From Nitrospirales bacterium (GTDB taxonomy: Bacteria > Nitrospirota > Nitrospiria > Nitrospirales > UBA8639): a stretch of DNA of 5,578 bases. The notes below the pieces were generated by a model. It made no database searches. It was not told the origin of the DNA and saw only the letters and a list, made by a program, of their open reading frames with translations. The stretch covers positions 1-5,578 of the forward strand of contig JACDDF010000185.1 in NCBI GenBank assembly GCA_013817135.1, given 5' to 3'. Shown here one piece after another: positions 1 through 4,269 of this stretch (position 1 is its first letter; each line of letters starts with the position of its first letter). Made by a program: the position numbers and the translations under genes.

Positions 1-116
1 AGCAGACCCGGTGGGTGCCGGAGTTGCGGGCAGAGTTGGAGAAACACGGGTTTCGGAATATTCGTTTTGAATATCTGACGCTGTATGGGTCGGCGATTAT
101 GACGGCTCGGAAGTAG
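1..116 (+). CDS. C-terminal end of a probable SAM-dependent methyltransferase (5' truncated by window)
   Basis: An open frame enters from the left edge (first full codon at 3) and ends at TAG 114-116, giving 37 residues. The tail contains ELRAELEKHGFRNIRFEYL and then LYGSAIMTARK. This arrangement (helix, 'GF-x-N/V', beta strand, 'LT-x-G/Y-x-A', terminal ARK) resembles the C-terminal beta hairpin of UbiE/COQ5-like class I methyltransferases, which end in similar 'ltxGxaxxxxxK' strings. The SAM-binding motifs lie outside the window, so substrate and subfamily cannot be assigned. The family call rests only on this short tail and could be wrong. A GC-rich hairpin about 80 bases downstream may end the transcript. 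Confidence 0.5.
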   Translation, partial: QTRWVPELRAELEKHGFRNIRFEYLTLYGSAIMTARK

Positions 117-195
117 GTGATTGGGTTTATCGGCATAAGGCCATGTAATGGCGTCAGACCTCATGACAGCAGCTGATACTTCTACCTCCCCTACA

Positions 196-216
196 CCCCT
201 CCTTACAAAGGAGGGG
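196..216. repeat. Perfect GC-rich inverted repeat (hairpin), possible terminator or dispersed intergenic repeat
   Basis: The left arm CCCCTCCTT (196-204) and right arm AAGGAGGGG (208-216) pair perfectly over 9 bp with a 3-base loop (ACA). Downstream on + comes AATTTCTTT, a poor U-tract, so a Rho-independent terminator for the methyltransferase gene is possible but not classical. Short 'cccctcctt...aaggagggg' palindromes are common as dispersed intergenic elements in many bacterial genomes, and this may be one copy. Only one copy is visible here. Nothing else supportable was found in the rest of 117-397. Confidence 0.5.
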
Positions 217-397
217 AATTTCTTTGGGCTGAACCAGCTCCACAATATCTGGGCCTGGATCCTTCTGCGGTGGCCCTTGGCCTGAGCATTGCCGAATGGC
301 TTAGGATGATAAGCGGGAATATTTTTGCCGGGACCACAGGAGTGGCGAATAGAGAGAGATTAGGGTTTCAATGAGAAGAATGGGTTCAGTTGAAAAG

Positions 398-733
398 TCA
401 TTTTGCATAACCGACAATTCTGCAAAGACTTTTGAGGACCTTATTCACGCATTCCATCCTAATCTTGCCAATATGTTTAACGATATTTTGTTCTGAGAGT
501 GTGAACACCTTGTCCACTCGAATCCAACTGGGTTTGGGCAAAGTTCCGCCATCGATATCCCCAGAATTTAAAGCGATAGCTGGTTCTGATTGAGGGACAG
601 TGGTGACTGCTAAGGCAATAAAATCCCCATGATGATCTGGTGAGGTTAGGACAAGAACTGGTCGCTTTTTTGAAGAACTCAAATTAGCGTAAGGAAAGGG
701 AATGAGAACCAGGTCGTAAGCATTACACGTCAT
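398..733 (-). CDS. MazF/PemK-like type II toxin (predicted mRNA interferase)
   Basis: This 111-residue protein matches the size and order of the MazF/PemK (CcdB-like barrel) toxins, which cleave cellular mRNA in the cytoplasm until neutralised by their antitoxin. The N-terminal strand and turn YDLVLIPFPYANLS (6-19) are followed by KKRPVLVLT (22-30), which carries the conserved Arg-Pro, and then by LAVTT (41-45), where the family has its conserved Ser/Thr. A later segment, PSWIRVDKVFTLS (68-80), matches the typical 'S-x-(I/V)-R-x-D-K-x-x-T-L' strand. An in-frame ATG exists at 766. The ATG at 733 is preferred because GAGG sits 6 bases before it and because the protein then starts at the family's usual place. 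The gene overlaps the antitoxin stop by 11 bases, so translation is probably coupled. It is complete and shows no disrupted motif. Which RNA sequence it cuts cannot be predicted. Confidence 0.88.
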   Translation of the reverse strand: MTCNAYDLVLIPFPYANLSSSKKRPVLVLTSPDHHGDFIALAVTTVPQSEPAIALNSGDIDGGTLPKPSWIRVDKVFTLSEQNIVKHIGKIRMECVNKVLKSLCRIVGYAK

Positions 734-923
734 TCCAAACCTCGTCCTCAGAATTGTCCCAGACATGAGACATAGCCGAAGTCTGAGCTGGCTTGAGTTC
801 CTCAGCTACCCGGTCTTTGAGTCCATGCTTCAACTCAATGTACCCAATGAAATCTAAAACTTCTTGCGCTAAAGACTCGGGAAGTTTTTCAATTTCCCGC
901 ATAATTTGTTCGGCCGTTGACAT
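723..923 (-). CDS. Antitoxin of the MazF/PemK-like pair (DUF2281-like)
   Basis: This 66-residue protein lies immediately upstream of the toxin and overlaps it by 11 bases, the usual antitoxin-first order. Residues 1-35 form an amphipathic stretch with LPESLAQEVLDFIGYIE, resembling the 'LPe.l..EvLdFI.fl' signature of DUF2281-type antitoxins. The acidic, tryptophan-rich tail VWDNSEDEVWNDV (54-66) is the type of C-terminal segment that antitoxins wrap around a MazF-fold toxin. The ATG at 923 has a good GAGGAG site (930-935) six bases upstream. It would bind and inactivate the toxin and, by analogy with the class, may help repress its own promoter. No classical AbrB, ribbon-helix-helix or PHD DNA-binding signature is evident, so autoregulation is inference. 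Confidence 0.85.
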   Translation of the reverse strand: MSTAEQIMREIEKLPESLAQEVLDFIGYIELKHGLKDRVAEELKPAQTSAMSHVWDNSEDEVWNDV

Positions 924-949
924 GGATTACTCCTCATTTTTACATTCAA

Positions 950-975
950 GGTACTGTATAGAAGGAGAATGTACC
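950..975. promoter_or_regulatory. Candidate operator/promoter region of the toxin-antitoxin operon
   Basis: The inverted repeat GGTAC (950-954) / GTACC (971-975) flanks 16 bases, 27 bases upstream of the antitoxin ATG. On the minus strand the gap includes TATACA, which could serve as a -10 element, but no good -35 is found at standard spacing. A spaced palindrome over the promoter is where toxin-antitoxin complexes normally bind. The arms are short and could occur by chance. Confidence 0.25.
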
Positions 976-1183
976 CAACCCTTTGGGAAAAGTACAGAAT
1001 TTTTGTTTGCGAGATTTTGGAAGGAAATTGTGGAATGGAATTTTTGCTTCACGGGATGAGAGATTGACCAGGCGAAAACATCCTTTCAAGGACCTTGCTT
1101 GGCTGAAAAACGTATGACGATAGCGTGAACAATCATAAAATAGTCGTGAGGCTTTGACATGCGGAATGGGAGGGGGAATACGA

Positions 1184-1930
1184 CTAATTGAGGTAGCGCC
1201 AGAGGAGGAGGCCGGCTCCCAACAGGATGACGCCCAGGCTGATAACTTTGAGGATGGCTTCGAACTGCTGCATGTGCGTCTGGTCTTGCGGCGTCCTGAT
1301 ATCTTCCGGGGCACGCTTGATCGCCTTGTAGGGGCGCGAGGCTTTGATTTCCACCAGACTCAGCAGCCCCATGGCGGCGGATACCATGAGCACGGCCCAT
1401 GACAGGTCATTGGTCTGTAGAACATATCCCGCCAGCACCGGCAGACTGCCCCAGGAAAACGCGAACCAGGCATCGGTGTGAAAGCGACCCTGCAACCATT
1501 CCAGGTTATAGGCCAGGACAAAGAATCCTTCCAGGAGGGCGATGATTCCCAAGAGCGGCGTGTAGAAGATGATGTAATAACCGCCGATGGCATACGCGAG
1601 AACCAGTGATGCGATGGCCAGCGTCCAGAGTTTCACCTTGGAAAATACGTTGCCCCAGGGTTTGATCCTCTTGCTGCCGATGGCATCCAGAGCATGGGCG
1701 CCAATGCCTAACGCCAGAAAGTAAATGAGAAGGATGACCCCCACCCGGTCCCAATGGATCTGCTCCGCCATCATAGAGCCGATCACGGTGTAAGCGAGTA
1801 CCATTCCGGTATAGGGCAGAAACAAGAGCCCGATAAAGATCCGGAATTTCTGTGGGCCGAAGGCGGGCACAAACCATTCTCTGCTGCGGTTCTGTTCGGT
1901 TTGGAAGTCCACCGTATTCCCCCCGTGCAC
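1184..1930 (-). CDS. Polytopic membrane protein, divergent UbiA-like prenyltransferase family
   Basis: The 248 residues contain about seven hydrophobic segments (roughly 31-53, 62-80, 101-118, 120-143, 154-171, 177-194, 226-245), so this is an inner-membrane protein. The pattern recalls UbiA-superfamily proteins: an N-terminal P-x-F-x-x-(F/Y)-T-G-like entry (AFGPQKFR...LPYTGMVLAY), then GIGAHALDAIGSK (75-87) where UbiA enzymes carry the first Asp-rich motif, and later YNLEWLQGRFHTDAW (141-155) in a second loop. The canonical NDxxDxxxD is absent, with only AHALD left, so prenyl transfer is unproven and another role is possible. It stands alone, with no co-directional neighbour close by. Both possible starts are GTG. 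The one at 1930 has only a weak GGGA upstream. The one at 1912 has GGGGGG six bases before it and may be the true start, giving 242 residues. Coding integrity is good, and overlapping open frames on either strand here are shadows. Confidence 0.75.
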   Translation of the reverse strand: MHGGNTVDFQTEQNRSREWFVPAFGPQKFRIFIGLLFLPYTGMVLAYTVIGSMMAEQIHWDRVGVILLIYFLALGIGAHALDAIGSKRIKPWGNVFSKVKLWTLAIASLVLAYAIGGYYIIFYTPLLGIIALLEGFFVLAYNLEWLQGRFHTDAWFAFSWGSLPVLAGYVLQTNDLSWAVLMVSAAMGLLSLVEIKASRPYKAIKRAPEDIRTPQDQTHMQQFEAILKVISLGVILLGAGLLLWRYLN

Positions 1931-1955
1931 AGTTGTGTTCCCGTCAGTCTGCTAC

Positions 1956-1992
1956 ACACATCAAGTTAAGCAATCTTATGCTTTGATGGTGT
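1956..1992. repeat. Imperfect hairpin in the divergent intergenic region
   Basis: The arm ACACATCAAGTTAAG (1956-1970) faces CTTATGCTTTGATGGTGT (1975-1992) across a CAAT loop. The inner TAAG/CTTA, the middle ATCAA/TTGAT and the outer ACAC/GTGT pair, with three single-base bulges and one mismatch. It lies upstream of both the UbiA-like gene (-) and the patatin pseudogene (+), so it could be an operator or part of an untranslated leader rather than a terminator. It has no flanking T-run. Confidence 0.3.
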
Positions 1993-2068
1993 AAAAGCCC
2001 AGGGCCGGGATTTGAAATGTCTGCGGCGGGTCGTCATTTAAACCCCCCATCCATTTTTTCAAAGTGGG

Positions 2069-2097
2069 TTGGTTTAGCAGACGTTTTGCGCTACAGT
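2069..2097 (+). promoter_or_regulatory. Weak sigma-70-like promoter candidate for the patatin pseudogene
   Basis: TTGGTT (2069-2074) and TACAGT (2092-2097) are separated by 17 bases, the ideal spacing, about 100 bases before the ATG at 2199. Each hexamer has only a partial match to consensus. No clear ribosome binding site precedes the ATG. Confidence 0.25.
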
Positions 2098-2198
2098 ATC
2101 AAAACAGTTCTCCCCCGCCAGAGCATTCTACGGATTGCTCACCACCAGAACCCGAATCCTTCGCTATTACTTCAACATGACCACCTGTTTTTCCAACC

Positions 2199-2573
2199 AT
2201 GATGTCCCGCACGTCTGAGATGCACGCCGGCACGGATCGTGAGGCCTGGAACGTCCCCGACCGGAACCGGCGGGAGCAATGGGGACCCGACCCCATTGGG
2301 CTGGTCGTCCAGGGAGGCGGCATGCGGGGGGTCTACTCCATGGGTGCGCTTACGGCGTTAGAGGAAATGGGGTTTGGTTAAACCTTTGATCATGTGGCCA
2401 GCTCTTCGGCAGGTGCGCTGAATGGGGCCTACTTTATTACCGGCCAAGCGAGTTATGGGGCGGAGACTTATATCCACCATTTAACCAAAAAATATTTCGT
2501 GAATCCTCTTCCCCTGAAGAAAATGGTGGTGCGGTTTCAAGTTCCAAGTGCAACACTCTTTAAAAGTCGATAA
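2199..2573 (+). pseudogene. Patatin-like phospholipase, broken (in-frame stop and 3' truncation)
   Basis: Patatin-like proteins are serine lipid acyl hydrolases with a Ser-Asp dyad. The first 60 codons give PIGLVVQGGGMRGVYSMGAL, with the oxyanion-hole motif GGGMRG (39-44). They then stop at TAA 2379-2381. Reading on in the same frame continues the family exactly: TFDHVASSSAGALNGAY carries the nucleophile elbow, followed by TGQASYGAETYIHHLT and YFVNPLPLKKMV, ending at TAA 2571-2573. Homology fades after about 2530. The C-terminal half, including the catalytic Asp (usually in a D-G-(G/A) motif), is missing. The elbow reads SxSxG instead of GxSxG, a further departure from the norm. The interruption is a simple nonsense change with no frameshift, so the decay looks recent at that point, while the 3' end was lost by deletion or rearrangement. 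ATG at 2199 or 2202 would be the start; neither has a good ribosome site. A 60-residue product cannot be active. A base error at the stop would not rescue the missing C-terminus. Confidence 0.85.
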
Positions 2574-2743
2574 GGTTTTGTATTTCAATGGCTTTGGTGA
2601 ATGGGAGAACCTAGAAAGAGATTATGGTCGTGGGGACAGTCCAATAGACCTCGGCCACTGGTAAACCCTCAAAGGTTACGAACCACCTGCTAGAAAAAGC
2701 TATGAATTCCCTGTTGCACTTGGAGTTAGAACCTAAGCAGTGA
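2533..2743 (+). pseudogene. Unidentified decayed coding fragments after the patatin breakpoint
   Basis: Where patatin similarity ends, a different + frame gives a protein-like string, with VDKVLYFNGFGEWENLERDY followed by GRGDSPIDLGHW and TAA at 2662-2664. An overlapping third frame then reads TSATGKPSKVTNHLLEKAM and NSLLHLELEPKQ, ending at TGA 2741-2743. Together they could be the C-terminus of one gene split by a frameshift near 2645-2662. The 'G-x-P-x-x-x-T-x-x-x-L-L-x-x-A' pattern faintly recalls the end of creatininase-family amidohydrolases, but this is too weak to name it. No start codon or ribosome site is apparent. It may simply be noncoding debris at a rearrangement junction. Confidence 0.22.
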
Positions 2744-2959
2744 TTGTTTCATCTCGATGACTTGCCAGTTTCCCGCTGATCGACCATCCACCAGCGTCCC
2801 GACCACAAGGTTCGGAGGAAGCGTTCCTGCTGTTTCGATGTCAAAGTTCCAGACCTGATGGGAAGGCTCCTCGTTTATGCAGCGTGGATTAGCCCATGAA
2901 AGTGTGACATCGCGAATTGCAGGACAAGCAAAGCCAGCAAAAATCTTATTGACACGCAT
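2726..2959 (-). CDS. Small hypothetical protein (77 codons)
   Basis: I do not recognise this protein. It starts at ATG 2959, after AGGCGAAGGCG, in which a GAAGG lies too close (2 bases) and an AGGCG sits about 6 bases away, so the ribosome site is marginal. The product has no membrane segment or signal peptide and has two cysteines (12 and 27). Its second half, LPPNLVVGTLVDGRSAGNWQ, suggests beta structure. It lies 66 bases downstream of the secreted chr-operon gene on the same strand, so it could be read through from that operon. It could also be the remnant of a larger gene, since its 3' end abuts the decayed region. A chance ORF is a real alternative. Confidence 0.35.
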   Translation of the reverse strand: MRVNKIFAGFACPAIRDVTLSWANPRCINEEPSHQVWNFDIETAGTLPPNLVVGTLVDGRSAGNWQVIEMKQSLLRF

Positions 2960-3005
2960 CGCCTTCGCCTGAAATCAGACTCCCTGGCTTGAAAAGATTC
3001 ATCGC

Positions 3006-3019
3006 GCACATCCTTGTGC
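3006..3019 (-). terminator. Weak hairpin after the secreted-protein gene
   Basis: On the minus strand GCACA and TGTGC pair perfectly around an AGGA loop, 7 bases after the TAA of the upstream gene, followed after 8 bases by CTTTT. The stem is only 5 bp and the T-run is displaced, so termination would be inefficient at best. Confidence 0.2.
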
Positions 3020-3025
3020 CTCTGC

Positions 3026-3769
3026 TTACTTCCAAATCACTTCTTCCCAAAATAAGTGAATAAACGTTTCAAATGGAGGAAAGTTCTTGGTATTGATCTC
3101 CGAAGACCGCACCCAGAGATCGATTTCCATACCTGCAGGATCGGTTTCTCCCCCTGGCAGAGTATGCTTCATTGGATATGGCACCTCATGCGTGTTGGAA
3201 TCGCGGGATCGTTCCATGACCATAAAATGGGCCGCATAGTCTTTAAAGAGGAGTTGGCCGTTTTTCAAGACATCCGCTTTTCCCCACCCTGCCAGGTACA
3301 GCCATGTCTTTGGATAAAGGGAATCGCCGTTTCCAGAATCACCGTGTTCATACACTCTCGTGGCCAAGCCCCCATCCTGATAGGGAGCTACTCCCGCAAA
3401 TCGGGTAAAGACAATTCGATATTGGTCGGCGCCGTCCACAAACTCAGCATGGACTTGGCCAATATTGGTTCGCTCATTGACCTCAATTTCCATGTTCCCC
3501 ACTATCGGGTTCAAATGTTTTCCTGCGTAATCCATGTGGTCCCATGGGGCTTTATCATCCATGCGACCGATCAACGTGCCTTTCTGGCCAATCAATCGAA
3601 AATGGCCACTGTATGTCGGGTGTTCGGCGGGTGTGAATATACGGGTTCCTTCCTCATCCTTTGGAGTCCCGAACTGACCAGCCGTAGCCTGGCCCAATAA
3701 CATGATGGCCAGAAGAAACCAGGTGATGCTTGCTAGTGATGGTTTAGGAAGAAACGAAAGCATGTTCAT
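3026..3769 (-). CDS. Secreted/periplasmic protein of unknown function in the chromate-resistance operon
   Basis: This 247-residue protein is not assignable to a family from sequence alone. An N-terminal signal peptide is clear: a short positive region (K9), a hydrophobic core TWFLLAIMLLG (16-26), then QATA before Gly31, fitting signal peptidase I cleavage after ATA (28-30). The mature part has no cysteine, about ten histidines and many aromatics. It contains GHFRLIGQKGTLIGRMDDKA (55-74), KTWLYLAGWGK (154-164) and a C-terminus rich in Phe and Trp (FETFIHLFWEEVIWK). Alternating polar and hydrophobic strands suggest a beta-rich envelope protein. ATG 3769 is chosen because GGGAGGG (3775-3781) lies five bases upstream. 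An in-frame TTG at 3790 would extend it but lies upstream of that site. The gene begins 39 bases after the ChrB-domain gene on the same strand, so co-transcription with chrA is likely. An open frame of 214 codons on the opposite strand is a shadow without a signal peptide or domain. A link to chromate or redox stress is inferred from position only. Confidence 0.8.
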   Translation of the reverse strand: MNMLSFLPKPSLASITWFLLAIMLLGQATAGQFGTPKDEEGTRIFTPAEHPTYSGHFRLIGQKGTLIGRMDDKAPWDHMDYAGKHLNPIVGNMEIEVNERTNIGQVHAEFVDGADQYRIVFTRFAGVAPYQDGGLATRVYEHGDSGNGDSLYPKTWLYLAGWGKADVLKNGQLLFKDYAAHFMVMERSRDSNTHEVPYPMKHTLPGGETDPAGMEIDLWVRSSEINTKNFPPFETFIHLFWEEVIWK

Positions 3770-3808
3770 TAATTCCCTCCCTGCCGACAATCGGCCCCCT
3801 GATGGCGA

Positions 3809-4261
3809 TCACATCTTCGGCGGCCAGTTGTGCGCTTCGCTTTGGCAAGACTTACACCAGGCATAGAGCGCGTCGTACATCACGAGGCCCTGCCGCAGCA
3901 TCTCGTGGTCGTCGGTGAAGTTTTTCGATAGCCCCAATGACAAGGCGTACAACCCGGCCGATTGCGGTGTGAGATCAAGCTTCGATGTGTCCGCCCCCCG
4001 CACGATGACGGCAAGGTGCAACAAGGCAGGATCATCAAGGCCGTGCTTCTTGAGAAAGGCATCGAAACTGCACAACTCGCCATCGTGGCTCAGCTCGACA
4101 CCGGGGATATCGTAAGGGATCGCGCCGGTTTCTTCTGCCATGCGCAACACGTCAGCTGCCGGGACGTAGAGGAACTCCGGTTCCTTGTCGATGAAGCGTG
4201 TAATCAGCCACGGGCAGGCAATGCGGTCGATCTTCGGACGTTCGCGGGTAATCCACTTCAT
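3809..4261 (-). CDS. chrB: Chromate resistance protein, ChrB C-terminal (Chrome_Resist) domain only
   Basis: The 150 residues match the C-terminal domain of ChrB (Chrome_Resist, PF09828) nearly end to end: DRIACPWLI (12-20), FLYVPAADV (30-38), GAIPYDIPGVELSHDGELCS (46-65), LDDPALLHLAVIVRGADT (75-92) and GLVMYDALYAWCK (125-137). Full ChrB proteins are about 300 residues, with an extra N-terminal part linked to chromate-responsive regulation. That part is absent, so this is a stand-alone domain and the regulatory role should not be assumed. Conserved Cys16, Cys64 and Cys136 and His59 are present. The tail adds a second cysteine, making CKSC (136-139), followed by HNWPPKM. It is expected in the cytoplasm, helping chromate resistance next to the ChrA pump. 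ATG 4261 is preferred over the adjacent GTG 4264, because GAGG overlapping the chrA stop lies six bases upstream. Eight bases separate it from chrA, implying coupled translation. The symbol refers to the domain family rather than the full regulator. Confidence 0.88.
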   Translation of the reverse strand: MKWITRERPKIDRIACPWLITRFIDKEPEFLYVPAADVLRMAEETGAIPYDIPGVELSHDGELCSFDAFLKKHGLDDPALLHLAVIVRGADTSKLDLTPQSAGLYALSLGLSKNFTDDHEMLRQGLVMYDALYAWCKSCQSEAHNWPPKM

Positions 4262-4269
4262 CACCTACC

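Noticed and set aside
152..370. Stop-to-stop + frame through the hairpin region giving a 65-residue string
   Set aside because: It has no early start codon or ribosome site, and its beginning is simply translation of the palindromic repeat.
793..1059. 88-codon + ORF across the antitoxin and its upstream region
   Set aside because: It is opposite the real antitoxin, is Ser- and Cys-rich, and has no supporting signal.
946..1400. Overlapping minus-strand frames (946-1314, 1086-1400) and a + frame at 1154-1402
   Set aside because: They are shadows of the 3' end of the UbiA-like gene extending into noncoding DNA, with no domain similarity and unlikely compositions.
1506..1877. 123-codon minus-strand frame within the UbiA-like gene
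   Set aside because: It is an out-of-frame shadow. The correct frame encodes coherent membrane helices and family motifs.
2017..2202. 61-codon + ORF before the patatin gene
   Set aside because: It has no ribosome site, no recognisable motif and lies in the presumed promoter region.
3056..3700. 214-codon open frame on + opposite the secreted protein
   Set aside because: The minus-strand gene has a signal peptide, an SD site and operon spacing. The + product has no recognisable features.
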